A stretch of 54,339 nucleotides of DNA. It comes from Megasphaera geminata F0357. Lineage in GTDB: Bacteria; Bacillota; Negativicutes; Veillonellales; Megasphaeraceae. Shown here in pieces: positions 36,714 through 46,633 of this stretch. A program made the translations under genes and the position numbers. Under the pieces are notes generated by a model, which made no database searches, was not told where the DNA came from, and was given only the letters and a program-made list of their open reading frames with translations. Each line of letters starts with the position of its first letter. Position 1 is the first letter of the stretch. The DNA lies in NCBI RefSeq assembly GCF_000239275.1, contig NZ_JH417580.1:1-54339 (forward strand). The letters run 5' to 3'.

Positions 36714-37376
36714 ATGGAAACATATATTCCCCTTTTAAAGCAAACGGCTCTTTTCAACGGGGTCAACGAAAAAGAAACAGAAGCGCTCCTGCAACATATG
36801 GAAGCGAAAAAACGTCGTTTTGACAAAGGAAATTTCGTTTTTTATGCAGGCGATAACATCAATGTGATCGGCATTATGTTATCGGGGCTGGCACATATTG
36901 TGCAGGAGGATTACTGGGGAAACCGTAACATTCTTACAACCATTCAGCCGGGACAGCTCTTTGGTGAAGCCTTTGCCGCCTTACCTGAAGCTAAAGCCGT
37001 CGTCGATGTCATCATTATCGAAAAAGGTGAAATCCTCTTCATCAGTGTTGATTCCCTCATGAACTCAGAAAACGCCTTGCCCAGTGCCGCTCGAAAAGTA
37101 TTGCGCAACCTGATGGGACTGCTGGCACAAAAAAATCTGCTCCTGGCACAAAAAATACGTTATATTTCACAGCGCTCAACCAGGCAGAAACTCATGGCCT
37201 ATCTCTCGGATGAAGCGAGAACACACCGCGCCTCCGCCTTTACCATCCCGTTCAACAGGCAGCAATTGGCTGACTTTCTGTCCGTTGACAGAAGCGCTAT
37301 GTCGGCAGAATTGAGCCGTATGAAAAAAGACGGGCTCATAGATTATAAAAAGGACGAGTTTACACTGCTTCAATAA
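36714..37376 (+). CDS. Crp/Fnr family transcriptional regulator
   Basis: 220 residues. N-terminal cyclic-nucleotide-binding-like β-roll (about 18-115, with FYAGDNINVIGIMLSGLAHI and GQLFGEAFA), long dimer helix, and a C-terminal helix-turn-helix (FNRQQLADFLSVDRSAMSAE). The FNR N-terminal cysteine cluster is absent, so it does not bind a [4Fe-4S] cluster in that way. A regulator of this type beside the divergent ferredoxin gene probably controls it. GAGGTG precedes the ATG. Confidence 0.9.
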   Translation: METYIPLLKQTALFNGVNEKETEALLQHMEAKKRRFDKGNFVFYAGDNINVIGIMLSGLAHIVQEDYWGNRNILTTIQPGQLFGEAFAALPEAKAVVDVIIIEKGEILFISVDSLMNSENALPSAARKVLRNLMGLLAQKNLLLAQKIRYISQRSTRQKLMAYLSDEARTHRASAFTIPFNRQQLADFLSVDRSAMSAELSRMKKDGLIDYKKDEFTLLQ

Positions 37377-37571
37377 AAAATATTTTCCGCCGTTCTCATA
37401 AAAAGAAAAATCCGTAAATTTTTATCAAGAGTTCACTGCAACCGTTTTCAGCATAATCCTGTCCACATTGTTGAAAGAGAGCACAATTTCTGACATCCCG
37501 CCGCCTCGGAAACCGAAAAAGTTCATCTCCCAAGGGAAGATAAGCATCGCAACGACGGCCGTCAAAAAAAA

Positions 37572-37597
37572 GAAGTACGGACATGGGGCCGTACTTC
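37572..37597 (-). terminator. Second leftward terminator downstream of lrp
   Basis: GAAGTACGG (37572-37580) with CCGTACTTC (37589-37597), loop of eight, then eight T residues on the minus strand. It backs up the lrp terminator about 40 bases away. No gene lies between them. The rest of 37377-37652 has a cysteine-containing open frame on the minus strand (37396-37571) with no start that I trust. Confidence 0.75.
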
Positions 37598-37619
37598 ATC
37601 TAACTGCATGGAAAACAGA

Positions 37620-37649
37620 AAGAGCTGCAGGCCCAAACCTGCAGCTCTT
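37620..37649 (-). terminator. Terminator of lrp
   Basis: Perfect 12-base stem (37620-37631 with 37638-37649), six-base loop, three bases after the lrp stop at 37653. Tail on the minus strand is TTCTGTTTTCC. Confidence 0.8.
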
Positions 37650-37652
37650 TTA

Positions 37653-38093
37653 CTATACGTTCCATTCTTCTTTCAAAGTCGAAAGGCAGAGGAAAGTCTG
37701 TGTCGACGTAACCGCCGGAATTTCATTTAATTCTTTCATAATGAATTGTTCCAGGTCGTCAGGTGTCTTTACAAGTACCTTCAAAATATAATCAAAAGCG
37801 CCTACGATATGATGACATTCCAATACTTCCGGAAAAAGCACTATACGTCTTCGGAATTCATCATCAGTTACGGCACGTTCAACCGTGACCATAATAAATG
37901 CCGTCACGTTATAGCCTGTTTTGCGGCGACTCAACTTTACGCCGTATCCTTCAATGATCTCGTTATGTTCCATTTTCCGAATACGTTCGGCAACTGCAGG
38001 TATTGATAACCCTACAACTTTGCTGATTTCGGTTGCCGATACTTTCCCGTTCTTTTTCAAAATCTCCAAAATATGTTCATCAATATGATCCAT
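37653..38093 (-). CDS. Lrp/AsnC family transcriptional regulator
   Basis: 146 residues. N-terminal helix-turn-helix (VSATEISKVVGLSIPAVAERIRKME) and C-terminal RAM/ligand domain with FDYILKVLVKTPDDLEQF. Usually controls amino-acid metabolism or transport and forms octamers. AAAGGGCGG lies upstream of the ATG. AT-rich upstream region (38094-38221) contains TATAAT-like sequence; target genes cannot be told. Confidence 0.9.
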   Translation of the reverse strand: MDHIDEHILEILKKNGKVSATEISKVVGLSIPAVAERIRKMEHNEIIEGYGVKLSRRKTGYNVTAFIMVTVERAVTDDEFRRRIVLFPEVLECHHIVGAFDYILKVLVKTPDDLEQFIMKELNEIPAVTSTQTFLCLSTLKEEWNV

Positions 38094-38221
38094 GTCTCTA
38101 CCGCCCTTTGTGAAAAATTTCGTTATATTACTTTTATTATCTTATATTATAAAAGAAAAGTAAATATTAAATGCAAAATCAGCATTCACTTCATTCAGCT
38201 TCCTTTACGGAGCGAAAAACA

Positions 38222-39283
38222 TTATTGTCCATAACGAAAATCACTGTTCAGGTCGGAGAAATATTCTTTAAAACCGTCGGTCATATATACGGTACCGTCC
38301 TCGGTCGTAATCTCACCTTCAACGCCGTCGAGTCCGCGCAGAAATTCCAGGCCTCTTTCGGGCCCCAGGACAAAGATGATGGTCGTTATCATATCGCTGA
38401 GCATACCGCCGTGTTCAACAGATGCATCGACAAGGACGGAATCACCTATAACTCCGCTTCTCGCAGGCCGTCCCGTCTTCGGGTCAAAAATATGATGATA
38501 CCGCACGCCGTCCTGTACAAAAAAACGTTCATAATCACCGGATGTGGAAATGCTTTTGTTACTTACGGATACAACCCCCAGGTAAACATCTTTTTCATCT
38601 TTACGAGGATGTTTAATCCCTATGCGCCACGGCTTTCCTTTCTGATTTGTACCGAGGACGTACATTGAACTGGCTCCCAGATTAATAAGACCGTTTTCAA
38701 TATGATGCTTTTCATAGATCTTACGTACTTCATCAACGGCAAATCCTTTGGCTATACCGCCGAGGTCCAGGCTCATCCCCGCTTCGGCAAGCATAACACT
38801 GTGATCTTCCGGACGAAGGAGAATATTTTTATAGTTGACAAGACGCTCTGCCGCGGCAATTTCTTCATCCGACGGAATATGCTGTTTATCCGTACCGATG
38901 CCCCAGAGTTCAGTGACGGCCCCGGTCGTAATATCCCAGGCGCCTTGTGATTTTTCGGAGTAATCTTTTGCAAAAGAGATCATTTCATATATAGCCGGAT
39001 CCACTTGTATATACTCTTTGCCGGCCGCCGCACGGAGCCTGCTGACATCACTGTCGGGCCGTTGTGAACCGGCCAGTTCGTCCAACTTCTGAATCCTGGC
39101 ATAACTTTCTTCAACCGCTTCTTTTGCTTCGTCGCCCGTTGCCTTCAAATAAATCGCCGTGTCCATAGCAATGCCGTTCTTATCGAAAGACTGCTCCGAA
39201 CGCAAATTGCATCCGGAGCAGACCAACGACAGAACCGTGAAGGAGACAACAGCGAATAATTTCGTATAGCTTCTTCTGTTCAT
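38222..39283 (-). CDS. apbE: FAD:protein FMN transferase (flavinylates Rnf)
   Basis: 353 residues. Lipoprotein signal with lipobox LVCSGC, Cys25 as lipid site. ApbE domain motifs: AMDTAIYLKA, AGSQRPDSDVSRL, SLDLGGIAKGFAVDE, STSGDYERFF, HHIFDPKTGRPA and the metal site SDMITTIIFVLG. It transfers FMN from FAD to a threonine on RnfD and RnfG. Its ATG overlaps the rnfB stop as ATGA, so it is the last gene of the rnf operon. ribBA supplies the flavin. Confidence 0.95.
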   Translation of the reverse strand: MNRRSYTKLFAVVSFTVLSLVCSGCNLRSEQSFDKNGIAMDTAIYLKATGDEAKEAVEESYARIQKLDELAGSQRPDSDVSRLRAAAGKEYIQVDPAIYEMISFAKDYSEKSQGAWDITTGAVTELWGIGTDKQHIPSDEEIAAAERLVNYKNILLRPEDHSVMLAEAGMSLDLGGIAKGFAVDEVRKIYEKHHIENGLINLGASSMYVLGTNQKGKPWRIGIKHPRKDEKDVYLGVVSVSNKSISTSGDYERFFVQDGVRYHHIFDPKTGRPARSGVIGDSVLVDASVEHGGMLSDMITTIIFVLGPERGLEFLRGLDGVEGEITTEDGTVYMTDGFKEYFSDLNSDFRYGQ

Positions 39284-40137
39284 AAATATTCTCCGATCTT
39301 TTCTTCACTTTTCGCCGCTTTAACATACGCAGCGATAGCTTTTGTCGGGCACTTGGAAACGCAGGCCGGATCATCGCATTCACGGCAGATTTCCGGATTT
39401 ACGACAGCCAGGTGTTCAACCACCTTAACACCGCCTTCATGAGTGCAGTTGCGGACACAAAGACCGCAGCCGATACATGCGGCGGAGCAGGATTTTTTAG
39501 CGACCGCGCCCGCTTCTTTGGAGCTGCAGCTTACACTGACCTTGGCACTGACCGGCAATAACTCGATAACGTGGTTCGGGCAGACACTGGCACACTTGCC
39601 GCAGCCGGTACAGAGCAGCTTATCAACCTGCGGAAGACCGTTAGCCCCCATTGTCATGGCGCCGAAGGGGCAATTACGCACACAGTTGCCGAAACCGAGA
39701 CACCCGAACTTACAGGATTTCGGGCCCTGTTGAATCTGTTTTGCAGCGGCGCAGTCATGAACCCCTTTATATTCATAAGACATTTTGGCAATACCGATAC
39801 CGCCGCGGCATTTAACATGGGCAAACTTGGCTTCGGCCGCTTCCGCAACCTTACCGGTAAGTCTGGCGACTTCCGCGGCGACTTCCGCTTTGCCGGGAAC
39901 ACAGAGATTAGGCGGAACATCCGGATCATTAACAACGGCTTCCGCATATTTAGCGCAACCTGCATAACCGCAGGCACCGCATTGCCCCTGAGGCAATGCT
40001 TCTTTAACTTCGCCGATGAGAGGGTTTTCTTCCATGGCGAACTTTTTATCTGCGACGGCGAGGACAAAACCGAAGACGACGCCTACACAGACCATAATAA
40101 CGATAGCCATTATGGAAATAAATAAGGTTTCGTTCAT
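39280..40137 (-). CDS. rnfB: Rnf complex subunit B (electron-transferring ferredoxin)
   Basis: 285 residues. N-terminal membrane helix (IMAIVIMVCVGVVFGFVLAV), the GQCGACGYAGCAKYAEAVV cluster, and four ferredoxin-type motifs: NCVRNCPFGAM, CTGCGKCASVCP, CIGCGLCVRNC and CRECDDPACVSKCP. It accepts electrons from reduced ferredoxin and passes them to the membrane core of the sodium- or proton-pumping Rnf complex. Cytoplasmic face. Confidence 0.95.
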   Translation of the reverse strand: MNETLFISIMAIVIMVCVGVVFGFVLAVADKKFAMEENPLIGEVKEALPQGQCGACGYAGCAKYAEAVVNDPDVPPNLCVPGKAEVAAEVARLTGKVAEAAEAKFAHVKCRGGIGIAKMSYEYKGVHDCAAAKQIQQGPKSCKFGCLGFGNCVRNCPFGAMTMGANGLPQVDKLLCTGCGKCASVCPNHVIELLPVSAKVSVSCSSKEAGAVAKKSCSAACIGCGLCVRNCTHEGGVKVVEHLAVVNPEICRECDDPACVSKCPTKAIAAYVKAAKSEEKIGEYL

Positions 40138-40158
40138 AATGTTATGTCACCTCTTATC

Positions 40159-40731
40159 TTATAACATGCCGGAAAAGCCGAGGAAAGCCAGGGACAACAC
40201 GGCCACTACAAATGCAATCGGGGTCCCTTTCATCGCTGCAGGAACGTCGGCAAAATCAAGTTTTTCACGGGCACTCGCCATGAGGATCAGCGCGAGGGCG
40301 AAACCGATACCGGAACCGACTGCAAAAACAATGTTTTCAATAAAATCATAGTTATTGGTAACACTCAATACGGGTACGGACAATACGATACAGTTCGTAG
40401 CGATAAGCATGAGGTAAATCCCCCACATATTATACAACGTGGGCGATTCTTTTTTAATGATGATTTCCAATAACTGTACAAAACTGGCAATAAGTACAAC
40501 GAATGTAATCGTACGCAGGAAGGTAAGATCAAGCGGTACGAGAACGAAATTATAAACCAACCAAGCCAAAATCGTGCTTAACGTAATAACGGAAGTTACG
40601 GCAAACCCCATACCGATGGAAGCATTTAAGTTTTTAGAAACCCCGAAGAAAATACACAAGCCCAGGAACTTGGTCAGTACGAAGTTGTTAATCAATACTG
40701 CACCGATAAACAGCGTTAAGTATTCACCCAT
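40159..40731 (-). CDS. rnfA: Rnf complex membrane subunit A
   Basis: 190 residues, six membrane helices. Starts LTLFIGAVLINNFVLTKFLG, contains the paired NxxxLxxxLG motif and is homologous to RnfE and NqrE. It and RnfE bind a membrane iron-sulfur centre between them and form the electron path across the membrane. Start overlaps the rnfE stop (TAATG). Confidence 0.95.
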   Translation of the reverse strand: MGEYLTLFIGAVLINNFVLTKFLGLCIFFGVSKNLNASIGMGFAVTSVITLSTILAWLVYNFVLVPLDLTFLRTITFVVLIASFVQLLEIIIKKESPTLYNMWGIYLMLIATNCIVLSVPVLSVTNNYDFIENIVFAVGSGIGFALALILMASAREKLDFADVPAAMKGTPIAFVVAVLSLAFLGFSGML

Positions 40732-41363
40732 TATGCTTCACTCCCTTCAAGTTCTTTCAACAGCCGTGCTTTTTCACGTTTCTGGTTCCAAACTTTAAAG
40801 CCTGCCATGATAAAGCCGATGAGCATAAACGCTCCGGGCGGCAACGCCATAATCAGAGCCGGCTGGTACCAGTCACCGAATACGGGAATACCGAAGAGGG
40901 AGCCGTTCCCCAGGATTTCACGAACAAAGGAAATGAGGAACATGGCAATGGTGAAGCCGACGCCCATACCCATGCCGTCCAGGAAAGAAACGACAACGCC
41001 GTTCTTCGAAGCAACGGATTCCGCACGAGCCAGGATGATCGCAAATACGACGACCAAGTCAAGGTATACGCCCAACGCTTTATAGAGGTCGGGAGCAAAT
41101 GCCTGGAGAAAGAGTTGCACGCAGGTTACGATAGTGGCGATACAGGTAATATATACAGGCACGCGAACCTTTTTATTAATAGTCTTGCGAATGATGGAAA
41201 CTACAACGTTATTACAAGTAATAACGAACCATACAGTGAGCCCCATGGTTAACCCGTTGATGACGCTCGTCGTTACGGCGAGACCGGGGCACAAGCTCAA
41301 GGCCAATACGAAGTACGGGTTTTCTTCAATAATACCTCTACTGAATATTTTCCATAAACTCAT
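40731..41363 (-). CDS. rnfE: Rnf complex membrane subunit E
   Basis: 210 residues, six membrane helices. N-terminus WKIFSRGIIEENPYFVLALS, LCPGLAVTTSV, VIIRKTINKKVRVPVYIT and a C-terminal basic tail. Paralogue of RnfA with opposite topology. Located between rnfG and rnfA as in clostridial rnfCDGEAB. Confidence 0.95.
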   Translation of the reverse strand: MSLWKIFSRGIIEENPYFVLALSLCPGLAVTTSVINGLTMGLTVWFVITCNNVVVSIIRKTINKKVRVPVYITCIATIVTCVQLFLQAFAPDLYKALGVYLDLVVVFAIILARAESVASKNGVVVSFLDGMGMGVGFTIAMFLISFVREILGNGSLFGIPVFGDWYQPALIMALPPGAFMLIGFIMAGFKVWNQKREKARLLKELEGSEA

Positions 41364-41365
41364 GA

Positions 41366-41917
41366 TTAGTTCCCCCCTAACTTCGCTGCTTTTTCAACAG
41401 CTTCTTTTACGCCGCGAGTAACTGCACGGGAAGAAATGGTAGCGCCGGTCATAGCCTGAATGTGTTTCGTGTCGCTATGCTCTTTCGTGACTTCCAGGCT
41501 GTCGATTTTTTTACCTTTGAACTGATCCCGGAATTTCGGTTTTGAAGCATTATCACCCAAACCCGGAGTTTCATTGTGTTCAAGCATCGTATAATCCATT
41601 ACGGAACCGTCTAAGGCCACGGCCGTCAGCAACTTGATGGGACCGCCGTATCCTTTTGGTTCGGTAGGTATTACATAGGCAATTGTCTTGCCGTCTTTCT
41701 GCGCAAAATATGTATCTTTTTCGCCGGGAACTTCAGCAAATTTTTCCGCATCGGGAACGAGGGCTTTCATTGAGTCCTGTTTCATCTGTTCCGCTTTAAC
41801 TTTGGCAATCGGGCCGGTTACATAATAAACCGCACCGATGATGCAGCCGGATACTAAGCAAGTGAGGATAAGATTAAGGGCAATCTTAAAAATGTTGTTT
41901 CCAGTAGTTTCGGACAT
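41366..41917 (-). CDS. rnfG: Rnf complex subunit G (FMN-bearing)
   Basis: 183 residues. One N-terminal helix (IALNLILTCLVSGCIIGAVYYV), then an extracytoplasmic FMN-binding domain. The covalent FMN site is the Thr in the S/TGATxxS motif (MTGATISSRAV). ApbE, last gene of the operon, attaches this FMN. Start ATG 41917, eight bases after GGAGG; the longer frame to 41977 overlaps rnfD. Confidence 0.95.
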   Translation of the reverse strand: MSETTGNNIFKIALNLILTCLVSGCIIGAVYYVTGPIAKVKAEQMKQDSMKALVPDAEKFAEVPGEKDTYFAQKDGKTIAYVIPTEPKGYGGPIKLLTAVALDGSVMDYTMLEHNETPGLGDNASKPKFRDQFKGKKIDSLEVTKEHSDTKHIQAMTGATISSRAVTRGVKEAVEKAAKLGGN

Positions 41918-41918
41918 C

Positions 41919-42946
41919 TTACTTTGCCTCCTTTGCCTTGACCGAACCGAAGATTTTCGGTTTAACGATACGGTCAATTAAGGGTGTTACGGCATTCATC
42001 AAAAGGATGGAATAGCAGACCCCTTCGGGATAGCCGCCGAGGAGACGAATCAAAACGGTGAAACGTCTGCGCCGACTGCGAAGATGATCTGGCCCTTCAA
42101 CGTGATAGGTGCCGTTACCATATCGGTTGACATGAAGAACGCGCCGATGATCAAACCGCCTGCCATCATATGGAAAATCGGGTCGCCCGTAAAGAGGCCG
42201 CCCGCAGCATGCGCGCCTACCGCACCGCCAAAGATCCACATGAGAATACCTACCGTGGCAATCATAGCAAAGGTAGCCTGCCATTTCACGTACCCTTTGT
42301 ACATAAGATATAAGCCGCCGAGAATGAGAAGTACAGTAGACGTTTCACCCATAGAACCGTTACGGAAACCGAGGAACATGTTCTGATACATTATCATCGG
42401 ATCGTTAAACCGAAGCTGAAGCAATGCATCATACCCGCCCTGTTTTAAAACGTTAAGCGGAGTTGCGCCGGCAACACCGTCGATGACGCTGCCGTCAACC
42501 TGTGTCCATGTCGTCATGGCGACCGGCCAGGATACCATCAACCCTGCACGGCCGATATGGGCGGGATTGAAAAGGTTATAACCTAAACCGCCCATAGCCT
42601 GCTTGCAGACTACAATAGCGATAAAGGAACCGATAATGCTCATCCACCACGGCAGGGTCGGAGGACAGCACATAGCTAATAAAAGACCTGTAATAACAGC
42701 GCTGCCGTCATTGACTGTAATTTTCTTATGCATGAACTTTTCCCAAGCCCATTCAAAGAACACTGCCGATACGATAGCGACAATAACATTAAGTAACGCA
42801 TTCATTCCGAAGTAATATACACCGAAAGCTGCTGCCGGCACAAGAGTTGCCACAACAGTCCACATAATCTTGGGGATGGATTCATTACAACGGACATGCG
42901 GTGAGGAGGACACAGTCAGAACGACTTCTTGTGTACTCTGTTCCAT
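41919..42946 (-). CDS. rnfD: Rnf complex membrane subunit D (FMN-bearing), one frameshift
   Basis: About 342 residues when repaired. Up to ten membrane helices; the covalent FMN site is the Thr in GVAGATPLNVL. The final part, LIRLLGGYPEGVCYSILLMNAVTPLIDR, comes after a break: VGADV should be followed by FTVLIRLL, and a run of three A (plus strand 42061-42063) needs a fourth base. Start ATG 42946 (AAGGGA five bases upstream); an ATG at 42964 is possible. The product belongs to the membrane core. Confidence 0.93.
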
Positions 42947-42975
42947 AATTATCCCTTCTTCCATTTAAGACTAGC

Positions 42976-44310
42976 CTATTTGGCTTCTGCTTTTGCCTTT
43001 GCAGCTTGCTGCTGTGCTTTTACCTGCGCTTTCGCGTTACGGATGTACTGAACGATGTTGCGTTTAGCCGGACATACATAGACACAGCTGCCGCATTCAA
43101 CACAGTTCATGACACCATATTCCATACACTTGTCCCATGCTTCGCAAGACGAAAAAATACTGAGCTGACTCGGAATAAGCCCCATAGGACATGCATCTAC
43201 ACAACGGCCTCGACGAATACAGGGATCTTCCACGCCGACTTGGCATTTTTCCGGCGACAATGCAAGAATACCCGATACGCCCTTGGCAACGGGAACATCC
43301 AGCTGAAACTGAGCGAGTCCCATCATCGGGCCGCCGGCAATTACACGATCCGGCTGGCTTGAGAAGCCGCCGCAGTAATCAATGGCATATTGGAAAGGGG
43401 TGCCGATTCTCAAGGAAAGATTCTTCGGTTCTTTTATACAGTCGCCTGTAACCGTCGTTACACGTTCAATGAACGGAATCCCGTGACATACGGCGTCGGT
43501 AATGGCAATTACCGTACCTACGTTGCTGACTACGCAGCCCACATCCATCGGCAGGCCGCCCGGCTCAACTTCACGGTCAGTCACCGCTTTAATGAGCATT
43601 TTTTCAGCACCCTGCGGATATTTCGTCGGCAACGCCTCAACTGTAACTTCCGGTACACTCGCAAATGCTTCCGTCAATACTTTGACGGCTTCCGGTTTGT
43701 TATCTTCAATGCCGATATATCCTTTGTCAACGCCTAAAGCTTTCATACAGATCTGAACGCCTGTAACGAGTTTTTCGGCCTGTTCAAGCATGAGCCGATA
43801 GTCACAGGTCAAATAGGGTTCACATTCGGCGGCATTGACAATAAACGTATCAACCGGTTTGTTCGGCGTCAATTTGACATGCGCCGGGAATGTAGCGCCG
43901 CCGCAGCCTACGACGCCGCCTTTCTTGATACGTTCAACGATTTCCGTCTTATCAAGCTGCCGCCAATCTTTTTCGTCCGGCAAGCCGTCAGCCCATTCGT
44001 CGAGGCCGTCGGCTTTGATAACGACGGACATACAGGTAACCATCATGTTGTGCGGCATAGGAGCCACTTTGACAACTTCACCGGAAGTGGATGCATGGAT
44101 ATCGGCATGCAGGAACGCGTCACTTGTCCCTATAAGTTGGCCTTTTTTCACGTGGTCGCCAACCTTGACGGTCGGAGTACAGGGGGCGCCGAAGTGCTGG
44201 CTCATAGGGATGACTACTTCATCCGGTATTGCCGGGGTTTCGATGGCTTTGTCCTTGGCATAAGCCTTGCCGTCATCAGGATGAACCCCGCCGATAAAGC
44301 TTTTCATCAT
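42976..44310 (-). CDS. rnfC: Rnf complex subunit C (NADH-binding)
   Basis: 444 residues. Starts SFIGGVHPDDGKA; contains the NADH/FMN-binding region VVGCGGATFPAHVKLTPNKP and NAAECEPYLTCDYRLM, and the two [4Fe-4S] motifs CIRRGRCVDACPMGL and CVECGSCVYVCPAKRN near the C-terminus. The C-terminal tail is Ala/Lys/Gln-rich. NAD-reducing arm of Rnf, cytoplasmic. First gene of the operon; GAGGTGA six bases before ATG 44310. Confidence 0.95.
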   Translation of the reverse strand: MMKSFIGGVHPDDGKAYAKDKAIETPAIPDEVVIPMSQHFGAPCTPTVKVGDHVKKGQLIGTSDAFLHADIHASTSGEVVKVAPMPHNMMVTCMSVVIKADGLDEWADGLPDEKDWRQLDKTEIVERIKKGGVVGCGGATFPAHVKLTPNKPVDTFIVNAAECEPYLTCDYRLMLEQAEKLVTGVQICMKALGVDKGYIGIEDNKPEAVKVLTEAFASVPEVTVEALPTKYPQGAEKMLIKAVTDREVEPGGLPMDVGCVVSNVGTVIAITDAVCHGIPFIERVTTVTGDCIKEPKNLSLRIGTPFQYAIDYCGGFSSQPDRVIAGGPMMGLAQFQLDVPVAKGVSGILALSPEKCQVGVEDPCIRRGRCVDACPMGLIPSQLSIFSSCEAWDKCMEYGVMNCVECGSCVYVCPAKRNIVQYIRNAKAQVKAQQQAAKAKAEAK

Positions 44311-44667
44311 CTGAAATCACCTCAATATAAAAAATACGAATGAAAAAATAATGAAGACTGAACAAAAATCTTAAGGTTCGGATCAAAGTATCATGCCGTA
44401 AATACGAGGCAACGTTTTTCGATTGTCAGAGAATGTCTTGTACCGTCCATTCAGCATAGCTTGCGAAACCGCACGGATGATTTCTGGAAATAATTCATTA
44501 TTTCTTATTTGCATAAATATCCATTTTCAGGGTTCCCATCGTTTTGTATATTCACGGAACAATGGGATTTCTCCAACAGTCTATAAGAGGAAACCTTATT
44601 CTGATTTTACGCATACCTATTCCAGCAGGCATGACCTTTTGAATCAATTACCTTTTCAATCGCTTAC

Positions 44668-44696
44668 ATTATATCATTATAAATACCATTATTCAA
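44668..44696 (-). promoter_or_regulatory. Promoter of the rnf operon, with a leader of about 350 bases
   Basis: Minus strand TTGAAT (44696-44691), 17-base spacer, TATAAT (44673-44668). Transcription would start near 44661, leaving about 350 bases before rnfC. No coding frame there looks real, apart from a possible 26-codon ORF with weak ribosome signal. I see no known riboswitch. The 44311-44948 gap otherwise holds only this promoter, the leader and the pyrG terminator. Confidence 0.6.
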
Positions 44697-44730
44697 CGTG
44701 AAAATCGGCTCAATCACACGTTTATACAGC

Positions 44731-44767
44731 AAAAAATGCATATTGATAGACTATATCAATATGCATT
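44731..44767 (-). terminator. Terminator between pyrG and the rnf promoter
   Basis: Perfect 14-base stem (44735-44748 with 44754-44767), five-base loop, then TTTTTT on the minus strand. It lies 180 bases after the pyrG stop and just before the rnf promoter, so it insulates the two units. Confidence 0.85.
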
Positions 44768-44948
44768 AAAATGTACTGTCACGGTATATTTTTCTGTATA
44801 AAAGATGACTTTCCCGCTCCACTTACATTCGCATAAGCCTTTATCTTTATTCTCTTATTTGCGGCAGAATTGTCACGCATACGTCTTATGCAAATAGCGA
44901 AAAGCGGCGGCAATATTATAAATTTATTTCCATCAAAACCGATCTATA

Positions 44949-46577
<1,629 letters not shown>

Positions 46578-46633
46578 TTACGCCTTCTCTGCACTAAAGA
46601 CTGTATAAACTGCTACCGGTTGCGCCGATATGA

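Noticed and set aside
37396..37599. 67-residue cysteine-containing open frame on the minus strand (NCALFQQCGQ)
   Set aside because: It begins inside a terminator hairpin, has no ribosome site and no recognised family. It could be a fragment, but I cannot support it.
44423..44701. 92-codon plus-strand frame in the rnf leader
   Set aside because: No ribosome site, it overlaps the rnf promoter, and composition is not coding-like.
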